Assembly: GCA_017400455.1 (NCBI GenBank)
Contig: JAFPTC010000086.1
Span: 1 to 64,000, forward strand
From: Prevotella sp.
GTDB lineage: Bacteria > Bacteroidota > Bacteroidia > Bacteroidales > Bacteroidaceae
Direction: 5' to 3'
DNA: 64,000 nucleotides
Under the pieces are notes generated by a model that did not search any database, had not been told where the DNA came from, and was given only the letters and a program-made list of their open reading frames with translations. Shown here one piece after another: positions 35,365 through 44,171 of this stretch (within the stretch, counting starts at the first letter, position 1; each line of letters starts with the position of its first letter). Both the position numbers and the translations under genes were made by a program.

Positions 35365-36030
35365 ATGAAAACTATGAAAAATTGGAGAAACATCTTCGTG
35401 ATGTGCGCTGCCTTTTTCTCCCTCACCTCTTGCAGCGATAAAGTTGAAGTGCTCAAACAGGAAACTAATTTTGGAGCGGCTATCATCAACGGTAAATCGT
35501 ATCGGGATTATCTGACAGTGGCCGAGGCTCTGAGCAATCAGTTCTTTTACACCCCATTAAATGGCTCCGGCAAGTTCTTGATCAGCGACGGCTCCGTAGC
35601 CTATCTTCAGTTTGTTCTGCGCGATGATTCTGCTCATTCGGTTCACGAGAGCTGGCTGGTGCTTCTCGGCATCTCTATTCCTGAAGGCGAGACCTTTCCC
35701 GTTATAGGCAAGGAATATCCTATCCAATATAGCCCCGTTACAGACCATACTTTTGCTGGCGGAGGAAATTTCTATGAGCAAAAGCGGCTTGAGCAGATGA
35801 AAGCCACAAATCCCGCTGAGCTGCCATCGGGCGTGGGAGGCTTGAAGATACCTTACAGCATCGATTTCATAACACTCAAGGGTACTTTGACTTTTTCCAA
35901 TTCTGAACCTTCGAAAGACGGCAAGATGGTAAACTACAGTGGCCAATACACCTTAGAGAACCAGCCCGATGAAGAATACGGCAAAATTAGTATTAACGGA
36001 AACTTTCATTTAGCAATGGATAAGATGTGA
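35365..36030 (+). CDS. DUF-type lipoprotein of unknown function
   Basis: This 221-residue protein has a lipoprotein signal (MKTMKNWRNIFVMC... with lipobox LTSC, Cys23). The mature part is beta-rich and soluble, with stretches such as SWLVLLGISIPEGETFPVIG and NYSGQYTLENQPDEEYGK. I do not recognise the family. It is a single gene under its own TACCTTTG promoter and is followed by hairpins and the convergent tRNA-Pro. Confidence 0.7.
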   Translation: MKTMKNWRNIFVMCAAFFSLTSCSDKVEVLKQETNFGAAIINGKSYRDYLTVAEALSNQFFYTPLNGSGKFLISDGSVAYLQFVLRDDSAHSVHESWLVLLGISIPEGETFPVIGKEYPIQYSPVTDHTFAGGGNFYEQKRLEQMKATNPAELPSGVGGLKIPYSIDFITLKGTLTFSNSEPSKDGKMVNYSGQYTLENQPDEEYGKISINGNFHLAMDKM

Positions 36031-36056
36031 AAGCAAAAGAAAATGATGTGTTTTTA

Positions 36057-36098
36057 GAAGCGTCGAAGCCTGTTGCAGCGCCCGCAGCAGGCCGCTTC
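36057..36098. other. Hairpin downstream of the lipoprotein gene
   Basis: GAAGCG (36057) pairs with CGCTTC (36093), and GCCTGTTGC (36068) pairs with GCAGCAGGC (36084) with one wobble. No T-run follows, so it may be a processing or stability structure. Confidence 0.5.
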
Positions 36099-36106
36099 TG
36101 AAAATA

Positions 36107-36150
36107 AAAGAAATCCAAACTGCTGAAAGCCAGCGGTTTGGATTTTCTTT
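36107..36150. terminator. Bidirectional terminator between the lipoprotein gene and tRNA-Pro
   Basis: The stem AAATCCAAAC.GCTG (36111-36125) pairs with CAGC.GTTTGGATTT (36131-36145) around a 5-base loop. T-rich stretches follow on both strands. It ends right at the tRNA CCA end. Confidence 0.75.
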
Positions 36151-36226
36151 TGGTCGGGATTACTGGACTCGAACCAGCGACCTCGCGCCCCCCAGACGTG
36201 TGCGCTACCAACTGCGCTAAATCCCG
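36151..36226 (-). tRNA. tRNA-Pro (anticodon GGG)
   Basis: This is a 76-base cloverleaf on the minus strand. Acceptor CGGGATT pairs with AATCCCG, the discriminator is A, and CCA is encoded. The D-arm is GCGC-AGTTGGTA-GCGC. The anticodon loop CTGGGGG places GGG at 34-36, and the T-loop is TTCGAGT. The anticodon stem (CACGT / GCGCG) has one A-C mismatch at 28-42 and a T-G pair at 31-39, which is slightly unusual. It reads CCC and CCU proline codons. A TACCTTTG element lies 41 bases upstream. Confidence 0.95.
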
Positions 36227-36267
36227 ATCCTGTTGCAATGTCAGGCGTTGTTCCTGATTTGCGGGTG

Positions 36268-36347
36268 CAAAGGTACGACGTTTTTTTGAACTAACCAAAT
36301 TTTTTTCCGCTTTTTTTTTGTATCTTCGTTAAAAAACATTATCTTTG
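36268..36347. promoter_or_regulatory. Divergent promoters for tRNA-Pro (minus) and aroA (plus)
   Basis: The minus strand has TACCTTTG at 36268-36275 and the plus strand TATCTTTG at 36340-36347. The aroA ATG is only 9 bases after its element. Confidence 0.65.
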
Positions 36348-36356
36348 CACTCTGAA

Positions 36357-37610
36357 ATGACACAATACAGCCTGACTAAACCAAGAAATTTGCGGACAAC
36401 GGTGAAATTGCCCGCATCGAAAAGTATTTCAAATCGCGCATTAATCATCTATGCGCTGAGTGATTGTTGCATATTGCCAGAGAACTTGAGCGACTGCGAC
36501 GACACGGAAGTGATTATTCGCGCCCTGCGCGACAAGCCCCAGACCATCGACATAGGGGCTGCGGGGACGGCCATGCGCTTTATGACGGCCTACCTGGCAG
36601 CTACTAATAGCGGCGAACATGTGCTTACTGGCACCGACCGCATGAAGCAGCGTCCCATAGGTATTTTGGTGGACGCACTGCGGCGTTTGGGTGCCGACAT
36701 CCGATACGAGGGTAGGGAGGGCTTCCCGCCATTGCGCATTTGTGGCAGTAAGCTGGAGGGCGGCGCGCTGGAGATTGAGGGTAACGTCAGCTCTCAATAC
36801 ATCTCTGCGCTGCTGATGATAGGTCCCGTGCTGAGCAAGGGACTGACGCTCAGACTCCAGGGCGACATCATCTCGCGCCCATATATAGACCTTACCCTTT
36901 GGACCATGCGCGAGTTTGGTGCCGATGTGGACTGGACGTCCATTGACACCATTGAGGTGAAGCCTCAGGCCTACAGGCCCCGACCTTATTATATAGAGAA
37001 CGACTGGAGTGCAGCCAGCTATTGGTATGAGATGGTGGCACTGTCAGAAGACCCTGAGGCCGAGGTGCGTTTAGAAGGGCTGATGGACGGCTCGAAGCAG
37101 GGCGACTCCAGCGTGCGCTATATTTTCAGCCTGCTGGGAGTGAAGACGGTGTTCGACTCGAAGAAGCCTGGCGTGCCTACGGTGGTGACGCTAAAGAAGA
37201 GCGGGCGCTGTGTGCCGCGCTTGGAATATGATTTCGTGAATTCGCCCGACCTGGCGCAGACGTTCGTAGCCGCCTGTTGCGCCCTGGGAGTGCCCTTCCG
37301 CTTCACTGGGCTGCAGACGCTGAAAATAAAGGAGACCGACCGCATCCAGGCACTGAAGACGGAGATGGCTAAGCTGGGCTATGTCATTTCCGACGTCAAT
37401 GGCTGTGAATTGTTTTGGAACGGTGACAAGACACCAACGGCAGGACCGGTGCCCTGTATCGATACCTATGCCGACCACCGCATGGCCTTGGCATTTGCCC
37501 CTCTGGCCCTGCGCATGCCCATAGTGATTAACAATCCGAAGGTGGTCACAAAGTCCTATCCGCAGTTCTGGGATCACCTTCGGCAGGCTGGTTTTCTCGT
37601 TGAAGGCTGA
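36357..37610 (+). CDS. aroA: 3-phosphoshikimate 1-carboxyvinyltransferase (EPSP synthase)
   Basis: AroA joins phosphoenolpyruvate and shikimate 3-phosphate in chorismate synthesis. The 417-residue protein has LPASKSISNRALI near the start, GAAGTAMRFMTAYLA as the PEP-binding region, and TYADHRMALAFAPLAL near the end. It is slightly shorter than E. coli AroA (427). The ATG at 36357 is chosen because the alternative TTG overlaps the promoter. It heads a plus-strand run with a small membrane protein and the SprE/PorW-like gene. Confidence 0.95.
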   Translation: MTQYSLTKPRNLRTTVKLPASKSISNRALIIYALSDCCILPENLSDCDDTEVIIRALRDKPQTIDIGAAGTAMRFMTAYLAATNSGEHVLTGTDRMKQRPIGILVDALRRLGADIRYEGREGFPPLRICGSKLEGGALEIEGNVSSQYISALLMIGPVLSKGLTLRLQGDIISRPYIDLTLWTMREFGADVDWTSIDTIEVKPQAYRPRPYYIENDWSAASYWYEMVALSEDPEAEVRLEGLMDGSKQGDSSVRYIFSLLGVKTVFDSKKPGVPTVVTLKKSGRCVPRLEYDFVNSPDLAQTFVAACCALGVPFRFTGLQTLKIKETDRIQALKTEMAKLGYVISDVNGCELFWNGDKTPTAGPVPCIDTYADHRMALAFAPLALRMPIVINNPKVVTKSYPQFWDHLRQAGFLVEG

Positions 37611-37632
37611 TTTTTGAAAAAGGAAGAAAGAC

Positions 37633-37845
37633 ATGGAGTTTGTCCTGATATGTATAGGTGCACTGGTAGCCCTGGGTGTGGTGGCTGCCATGGCCTCGAT
37701 GTTTACCAAGGGCGGCACCGACGAGCCCATCGTTGAGGCCCACGATTGCTCATCGTGTAGCAGCGTGGTCTCGGGTGAGTGTAAGATTGGGTGCCTGTTG
37801 GAAGAGAAAAAACGCCGCGAAAGCAATAAATCGGCACTTTCGTAG
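37633..37845 (+). CDS. Small single-pass membrane protein with clustered cysteines
   Basis: This 70-residue protein has one N-terminal membrane helix (residues 3-22) and a cytoplasmic-looking tail with four cysteines, AHDCSSCSSVVSGECKIGC. The tail then becomes basic (EEKKRRESNK). The cysteine spacing could bind a metal, but no known motif matches exactly. It lies 22 bp after aroA and 13 bp before the SprE-like gene. A FeoB-associated or NqrM-like small Cys membrane protein is another possibility. Function unknown. Confidence 0.7.
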   Translation: MEFVLICIGALVALGVVAAMASMFTKGGTDEPIVEAHDCSSCSSVVSGECKIGCLLEEKKRRESNKSALS

Positions 37846-37858
37846 TTTATAATAATGT

Positions 37859-40786
37859 ATGCGAAGACAAGTCGTAGGTTTTCTGCTGTTGGTCGTTCTA
37901 TTGCTGACGGCCTCATGCTCTGTGCAAAAGAACACTGCGCAGAGCCGCTTTTGGCAGTCGTTTACGGCTAAATACAATACTTATTATAATGGTAAGCTGG
38001 CCTTCATCGACGGATCGTTGGAGAAGGAACGGGGCAACAAGGACGACTATACCGGCCAGTTGCCGCTGTTTCCCGTGGCCAACAAGCAGAGCCGCACGTT
38101 GGGAAGCAGCAACTTCGACCGCACTGTGGAGAAGATGGAGAAAACCATTAAGCAGCATAGCATCAAGGCCAGGCCAGAATGGAAGAAAAACCGCAGGAAG
38201 ACGCAAAAGGATATTGAGTGGCTGTCGCGTCGCGAGTATAATCCCTTTCTTTGGAAGGCATGGCTGATGTTGGGGCAGGCGCAATTTCAAAAAGGCGCCT
38301 TCGACGAGGCTGCCGCCACCTTTAGTTACATGAGCCGCTTGTACCAGACTCAGCCTGCCATCAACGGCGTGGCTCGCGCCTGGCTGGCACGCTGTTACAG
38401 TCAGCTGGACTGGATGTATGACGCCGAGGACGTGATCCGAAATCAGAATCGAGACTCCATCCACTATTCTGCCCAGCCGGCCTGGAACCAGACCATGGCT
38501 GACTACTACCTGCGCACGGGTGAGCTGGAGCAGGCGGTGCCTTATTTGCGGAAGGTGATACGCAGGGAACACCGCAAGACGCAGAAGGCTCGCGAGTGGT
38601 TTATCATGGGACAGGTGCTCACCAGCCTTGGACGTACGCAGGAGGCTTATAAGGCCTATGGTCGTGTGGCCGCCCAGAATCCTCCTTACGAGCTGGAGTT
38701 TAATGCCCGCATTGCCCAGACTGAGGTGATGGCGGCTGGCAATTATAAGAAAATGATCAGCCGACTGAAGCGCATGGCGGCCTCTGACAATAATAAGGAT
38801 TATCTTGATCAGGTTTATTACGCAATAGGCAACATCTATCTCACTCAAAACGACACGACACGTGCCATAGCTGCTTACGAAACGGGCAATGAGAAAGCTA
38901 CACGCAGCGGCACGGAGAAAGGTGTCCTGTTGCTGAAACTGGGCAATCTCTATTGGCAGATGGAGCGCTATAGCGACGCGCAGCGCTGTTATGGTGAGGC
39001 CATCGGACTGTTGGACAAAGAGCGGCCTGGCTATGATGAGCTGTCGGCTCGGTCTAAAGTGCTCGATGAGTTGGTGCCCCATACGGATGCCATCCATCTG
39101 CAAGACTCGCTGCAGGAACTGGCCCTGATGCCTGAGAAAGAACGCTTGAAAGCCATTGACCGCGTGATAGAGGAACTGAAGAAAAAGGAGAAAGAAGAAG
39201 CCGACAAAGCCCGTGAAGCCGAGGTGGAGCAGGCCCTGAATAAGCAAGGCGCGCAAGGCAATCGCAACCAGCGGAACAACCAGCAGCAACGCCCTGCAGC
39301 CAACCAGCAGAGCAACGGGCAATGGTATTTCTACAATCAGATGGCCGTGAACCAAGGAAAACAAACCTTCCAGCGGCAATGGGGCAAGCGTGAGAATGCC
39401 GACAACTGGCAACGCGCCAACATCACGGTGGTGGGAAGCACTTCCGACTTGGCTGAAAATGCGGAATTACCATCAGATTCGCTTACAACCGACAATCCTG
39501 ATGGCAGCGGGGCAGACAATAGTGAAGCTGCTGCTGCCGACAGCCTTGCGGCCGATCCTCACCATCGCGAATACTACCTGGCACAGATTCCTTTCACGGA
39601 GGAACAAGTGCAAGAGAGCAACACCATTATCAAGGATGCCCTTTTCCAATCGGGCGTTATCTTCAAGGACAAACTGGACAATCTGCCCCTGGCCGAGAAG
39701 CAATTGGGACGTCTGTCAACTCAATATGCCGATTTCGGACAGATGGATCAGGTGTGGTATCATCTGTTTCTGCTCTATTCCCGTCAAGGCCGTCTTGCCG
39801 AGGCTGACAGTTGCTTGGCCCAGATGAAGGCCAACTATCCCGAAAGCGACTGGACGGTGCTGCTCAGCGATCCTTTCTTCGTGGAGAACGCACGTTTTGG
39901 CGTCCACATAGAAGATTCGCTCTATGCAGCCACCTATGATGCCTTCCGTTCCGATCGTCATGATGTCATCGAGGCCAATGCTCGTCTCTCGGCCGAACGG
40001 TTCCCTCTGGGTGAGAATCGTCCGAAGTTCCTCTTCATCCATGGCCTCAGCCTGTTGAACCAAGGCAACGCCAAGGGTTGCGTGGACGAGCTGAAACAAG
40101 TGGTGGAGAAGTACCCGCAGAGCGAAGTGACTGAGATGGCTGGCATGATCGTCAAGGGAGTGCAGGAAGGCCGCCAACTTTATGGCGGAAAGTTTGACCT
40201 TGATGACATCTGGAGCCGTCGCGACCTGACTATCGAGCAGGATTCTGCCTCTGTGGACACATTGTCGGCCGACCGCGATGTGCCTTTCATCTTCCTGCTG
40301 GCTTATCAGCCCGACACGTTGGCTTCAGCCTTGGACGTCTCGGCCGTGCAGGCTGAGAATCAGTTGCTCTATGAAATGGCGCGGTTCAACTTTTCAAATT
40401 TCCTGGTACGAAACTTCGATTTGGAGATAGAGCAGGAAGCTGGCTACCATCGTATGCTCATTCGTGGCTTCCTCAATTTCGACGAGGCCTTGCAGTATGC
40501 GCGTCAGCTCAGCGCTGCTCCTGAGCTGGCAACCATGTTGCAGCAGTGCCGAACGTTGGTTATCAGCGACCATAACCTTGCTCTCATAGGCTCACGCTAC
40601 AGCTACAAAGATTATGACGCCTTCTACGAGCAATTCTTCCTCCCACTGAAAATCAGTAATGAGGAATTGCTACAGATGCCTGACTACGAATTGCCTACCG
40701 AGGAAGAAACTCCCGACGAGGACGCTCCCGAGGGTGAAGAACAGCCGCAATTCAACGACTTCGACTTCGACGAAGATTTCTTCTAA
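37859..40786 (+). CDS. SprE/PorW-like TPR lipoprotein (type IX secretion)
   Basis: This large 975-residue lipoprotein (lipobox TASC, Cys20) is rich in TPR-like repeats. The first mature region, FTAKYNTYYNGKLAFIDGS, resembles SprE/PorW. That periplasmic lipoprotein is needed for type IX secretion and gliding in Bacteroidetes. A Gln/Asn-rich linker (about 455-500) separates two TPR halves. The acidic C-terminus ends FNDFDFDEDFF. Its TAA overlaps the convergent permease stop. Together with the GldB-like gene at 17540 it suggests a working T9SS in this organism. Confidence 0.78.
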   Translation: MRRQVVGFLLLVVLLLTASCSVQKNTAQSRFWQSFTAKYNTYYNGKLAFIDGSLEKERGNKDDYTGQLPLFPVANKQSRTLGSSNFDRTVEKMEKTIKQHSIKARPEWKKNRRKTQKDIEWLSRREYNPFLWKAWLMLGQAQFQKGAFDEAAATFSYMSRLYQTQPAINGVARAWLARCYSQLDWMYDAEDVIRNQNRDSIHYSAQPAWNQTMADYYLRTGELEQAVPYLRKVIRREHRKTQKAREWFIMGQVLTSLGRTQEAYKAYGRVAAQNPPYELEFNARIAQTEVMAAGNYKKMISRLKRMAASDNNKDYLDQVYYAIGNIYLTQNDTTRAIAAYETGNEKATRSGTEKGVLLLKLGNLYWQMERYSDAQRCYGEAIGLLDKERPGYDELSARSKVLDELVPHTDAIHLQDSLQELALMPEKERLKAIDRVIEELKKKEKEEADKAREAEVEQALNKQGAQGNRNQRNNQQQRPAANQQSNGQWYFYNQMAVNQGKQTFQRQWGKRENADNWQRANITVVGSTSDLAENAELPSDSLTTDNPDGSGADNSEAAAADSLAADPHHREYYLAQIPFTEEQVQESNTIIKDALFQSGVIFKDKLDNLPLAEKQLGRLSTQYADFGQMDQVWYHLFLLYSRQGRLAEADSCLAQMKANYPESDWTVLLSDPFFVENARFGVHIEDSLYAATYDAFRSDRHDVIEANARLSAERFPLGENRPKFLFIHGLSLLNQGNAKGCVDELKQVVEKYPQSEVTEMAGMIVKGVQEGRQLYGGKFDLDDIWSRRDLTIEQDSASVDTLSADRDVPFIFLLAYQPDTLASALDVSAVQAENQLLYEMARFNFSNFLVRNFDLEIEQEAGYHRMLIRGFLNFDEALQYARQLSAAPELATMLQQCRTLVISDHNLALIGSRYSYKDYDAFYEQFFLPLKISNEELLQMPDYELPTEEETPDEDAPEGEEQPQFNDFDFDEDFF

Positions 40787-41994
40787 GCGTTGCTATCGTT
40801 TCCCCTCTGCCGTGACAAGCGTAACTGATGGCCGTAGACGAGACAGGTCATGCCGAAGTAGACGGAAGCCTGAATCCACATGAAACGTAACTCGGGGAGA
40901 ACGTCAGACAGTGAGGCTCCCATAGAGTTCAAGCGGATGTAAGCCCGGATGCCAAACGTGCTGGGGAAAAGCCATGAGATGCCTTGCCATACGCCAGGTA
41001 TATTTGACTGCGGCCATGAAACGCCACTAAGGAAGAGCAGCGGAACCGACACAAACACCATGAGCAGCATGACGTTCTCACGATAGCGCACCAAACAGCT
41101 GACGGTCATGCCGAAGAAGACACAGGCCAGCAAATAAGGAATCATCATGAGCAAGAGGTCAAGCCCCCGCGCCAGCATGGGGAAGGAGAAGAAACGGGGA
41201 ACGGCCATGGTGAGATATGCCCCCATGACGGCGTAGACCATCAGATAGCAAAGCGCTTTGCCGCTGACTATTCGGTAGACGCCGCTGTAGCGGCGGTCGT
41301 CGGATGGCACAAGCTGTCCGTTGCGGTTGCGCTCACGGGCTGTGCCAGCCGAGAGGCCGATGCCCAGCACGAGCGTCTGCTGAAGAATAAGCATCAGCAC
41401 GGCTGGCAACACCCCACTGCCATAGCCGCCTGAAGGGTTGAACATGGGTACGTCGGTCACGGCCAGTGGTTGCACGCCGATGGCATCTTCATGAGCGGTA
41501 TAGTGCCCAGCCAGGCTGGTTTGTATTTCTTTGCCCATCTCCATGGATACGGTCACAGCCGTTTGGTAGATGGCCTTGTAGGTGAGCATGAGAGCCATGT
41601 CGCTATAGACGCTGATGGTTGCCTGCTCCATCCGACCCAGCTTTTGGGTAAAGTCAGCAGGAATAAAGTACACGCCCTTCACCAATTGTCGGCTGACGAG
41701 CGACTTTGCCTCGTCCAGGTCGGCAGCGTAATAAGCCACGTCCACATCGGGCGAGGCATCGCATTCCCTGATGAACTGGCGCGACAATTGGGAGTGGCTT
41801 TGGTCAACCACGCAGACGGGTACATCGCGCACTACCTCGTTGTTGTAGATCCACGAGTAGAGCAGCGGATAGATGAGCGGCACGATGATGAAGAATATCA
41901 GCACGCCCTCGTCCTTTACCACCGTCTTCATTTCGTCGCGCCAGATGGAGGCAGCGTCGACCAAGGCTTCTTTGAATCTATGGAATGTAGACAT
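40783..41994 (-). CDS. ABC-2 type transporter permease (YhhJ/YbhR-like), second copy
   Basis: This 403-residue permease has one N-terminal helix, a large periplasmic domain (residues ~45-180) and five C-terminal helices. This is the ABC-2 exporter layout of YbhR/YhhJ. The block VPLIYPLLYSWIYNNEVVRD opens the periplasmic domain. The ATG at 41994 (MSTFHRFKEA) overlaps the preceding permease by 17 bp. With its paralogue it probably forms the membrane part of a HlyD-TolC export system. No ATPase gene is next to it. Confidence 0.85.
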   Translation of the reverse strand: MSTFHRFKEALVDAASIWRDEMKTVVKDEGVLIFFIIVPLIYPLLYSWIYNNEVVRDVPVCVVDQSHSQLSRQFIRECDASPDVDVAYYAADLDEAKSLVSRQLVKGVYFIPADFTQKLGRMEQATISVYSDMALMLTYKAIYQTAVTVSMEMGKEIQTSLAGHYTAHEDAIGVQPLAVTDVPMFNPSGGYGSGVLPAVLMLILQQTLVLGIGLSAGTARERNRNGQLVPSDDRRYSGVYRIVSGKALCYLMVYAVMGAYLTMAVPRFFSFPMLARGLDLLLMMIPYLLACVFFGMTVSCLVRYRENVMLLMVFVSVPLLFLSGVSWPQSNIPGVWQGISWLFPSTFGIRAYIRLNSMGASLSDVLPELRFMWIQASVYFGMTCLVYGHQLRLSRQRGNDSNA

Positions 41995-43147
41995 AGGTGA
42001 GCATTGCATTTTTTACCTTGCGGACAACGAACCAGGGCAGCAGCGTGAAGGCCACGAGTGCCACTAAGTGGAACCACGCATCAATGAGCGGGAAGCCGTT
42101 GAACACCGTAATCTGATACAACATGTAGTAGTGGCGAAGCGGGAACAACCAAGACACCGACTGTATGGGAGCGTCCATAGCCATGATGGGGAAGGCCGAA
42201 CCGGCCAGCGAGAAGCTGAGTACGGCCCACAGCGAGCAGATGCTCATGGACATGCGCAGGGAAGGCATGAGCCCGAAGGCGAAGATTCCGAATCCGATGG
42301 AGGCGAAGACCTGCAACAGGCAGAGCAGTACGATCATGGCAATGCTGCCTTGTCGTGGGAATTGCAGCACATGATAGATGTAGAACTCATAGAAGAAGAT
42401 GATGAGCAGGAACACCAGCGTTTGGATGAGATATTTGCCCAGAATGGCCACAAAGATGTTGCCGTCGGCCTTGGCCAGCCACTCGCGCCCCGATCCGAAC
42501 TTCAGCTCCATGCCTAACGAATAGGCGGAAAGGAGAAACATGAAAAGCATCATGATTCCCGGAATGAACACGGTGGAGAGATAATAATTGTAGTTACTCC
42601 AGGGATTGGCTATCTGATGCGAATCGATGCTGATGGGCTGCAGGAAAGTCTGTATCTGCTGATCAGTGAATCCTTTGGCGCTCATGGTGGCTTGGCCAAC
42701 GGCCGCTGAGCCCAAAGTAGATATGGTTTTCAGGTCGCGCATCAGCAACGAACCTGCTGCGAGTGAGGTTTGACTGTAGTAATAGGAAATCATGGGCTGA
42801 CGACCAGCCAGCAGTTTGGCCGACATGTCTTTCGGGATGTACAGAAAGGCATAGATGTCGTTTGACTGGATGGCATGTCGGGCTTCGGCCACGGTGGGGT
42901 AGTGGGCCACCACGCGGCTGTTCTCAAAAGCATCGAGGCGTCGGACAAGCGCACGCGACGTGGAGCTGCAGTCCTCGTCAACCACGCCGATGGGCATGTC
43001 CTTGGGCACGCCCGCGTCGAGCAGTGTGGTGAAGAAGATGAGTATTGCCAGCGGAAACACCACCATGCAGAACCCGTAGATGCGGTTTTTATAGAGAATC
43101 CACATCTCGCGCTTCGCAATGTCCCATATTTGAAGCAGGTATTTCAT
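41978..43147 (-). CDS. ABC-2 type transporter permease (YhhJ/YbhR-like), first copy
   Basis: This 389-residue paralogue of the downstream permease has the same topology. It begins MKYLLQIWDIAKREMWILYK, with a periplasmic domain holding PIGVVDEDCSSTSRALVRRL. Five helices follow, ending at LVALVAFTLLPWFVVRKVK. It follows the HlyD gene by 3 bp. Substrates of this type include drugs, bile acids and envelope lipids, but none can be deduced here. Confidence 0.86.
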   Translation of the reverse strand: MKYLLQIWDIAKREMWILYKNRIYGFCMVVFPLAILIFFTTLLDAGVPKDMPIGVVDEDCSSTSRALVRRLDAFENSRVVAHYPTVAEARHAIQSNDIYAFLYIPKDMSAKLLAGRQPMISYYYSQTSLAAGSLLMRDLKTISTLGSAAVGQATMSAKGFTDQQIQTFLQPISIDSHQIANPWSNYNYYLSTVFIPGIMMLFMFLLSAYSLGMELKFGSGREWLAKADGNIFVAILGKYLIQTLVFLLIIFFYEFYIYHVLQFPRQGSIAMIVLLCLLQVFASIGFGIFAFGLMPSLRMSMSICSLWAVLSFSLAGSAFPIMAMDAPIQSVSWLFPLRHYYMLYQITVFNGFPLIDAWFHLVALVAFTLLPWFVVRKVKNAMLTYVYIP

Positions 43148-43150
43148 GGA

Positions 43151-44143
43151 CTACTGCTTTAATATGAGTGACATGCCTGGGCGCAGGCCGTCGAAGGCCT
43201 CCACGGGCCGGGCTTTCACCTCGAAGGTCTTCAGGTCATACTGGCCATTGGCCTTGGTAGCCTTCCATACGGCGTATGAGCCTTGGTCCTTCATGTGGTA
43301 GACCTTCATCTTGATGTCCTTGTCGAAGGCGGGCACATAGACAGAAAGCTCCGTGCCGATGGCGATGTCCTTCAGCTGGTCTTCGCGTATGCTAAACGTT
43401 CCCCACATGTCGTCCATGATGGAGATGGTCATGATGGGCGAGCCAGTGCCCACGAGTTCGCCCACCTTGGGATAGATGTCGCTGACCTCGCCGGCCATTT
43501 GGGCCACCTGCACCGTCTCACCGATATAGCTGTTCACCTCCTGCACGGCTCCACGTGCACGTGCCACCTGAGCAGCGGCAGCCAGCTTGTCTTCTTCGCG
43601 GGCTCCGTTCAGGGCCATGTCGTATTGGCTCTGTGCAGCCTTGCATTGTGCTTCCATGGCCTTGTACTGGGCGTAGGCTTCGTCGCGCTTCTGGGCCGAC
43701 ATGACGCCTTCGTCGAACAGGCGCTGAACGCGCTGATAGGATTTTTCGGCTATCTCCAGTCCGGCCTTGGCCTGCTGCAACAGCTGGAAGGCACCCTGCA
43801 CCTGCTCCTTGCGTGCGCCGTTACGTGCTTTCTGCTCAAGGGCCGCTGCTGCTTCCTCAGCACTTTGGGCTTGCGTCATCTTGGCGCGCACTTCAGGAGC
43901 GTCGAGAATGGCCAGCGTGTCGCCGGCTTTCACATAGTCGCCTTCTTTCACGCGCAGTTCCAGTATACGTCCCGGAACCTTGCTCGATACGCGATATTCC
44001 TCTACTTCCACCTGACCCTGCATCACGTCGGGATCGCGGTCTAAGGCAATGAAACCAATCAGGGCCACGATGACGACTACGGTGGCGAAGCCTAATATGG
44101 CCAGCAGAATGTTGTTATGTTGTTTTTTAGCTTGAGTTGACAT
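43151..44143 (-). CDS. HlyD family periplasmic adaptor
   Basis: This 330-residue membrane-fusion protein links inner-membrane permeases to TolC. It has one N-terminal helix (residues 12-33), a lipoyl-like half motif (SSKVPGRILELRVKEGDYVK) and a long alanine/glutamine-rich coiled coil (about 90-195). The second lipoyl half and beta-barrel follow (MAGEVSDIYPKVGELVGTGS). Its operon place between tolC and the permease pair supports the adaptor role. Confidence 0.9.
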   Translation of the reverse strand: MSTQAKKQHNNILLAILGFATVVVIVALIGFIALDRDPDVMQGQVEVEEYRVSSKVPGRILELRVKEGDYVKAGDTLAILDAPEVRAKMTQAQSAEEAAAALEQKARNGARKEQVQGAFQLLQQAKAGLEIAEKSYQRVQRLFDEGVMSAQKRDEAYAQYKAMEAQCKAAQSQYDMALNGAREEDKLAAAAQVARARGAVQEVNSYIGETVQVAQMAGEVSDIYPKVGELVGTGSPIMTISIMDDMWGTFSIREDQLKDIAIGTELSVYVPAFDKDIKMKVYHMKDQGSYAVWKATKANGQYDLKTFEVKARPVEAFDGLRPGMSLILKQ

Positions 44144-44171
44144 GGTTGTTGCGTTTATTTAATGATGATTG

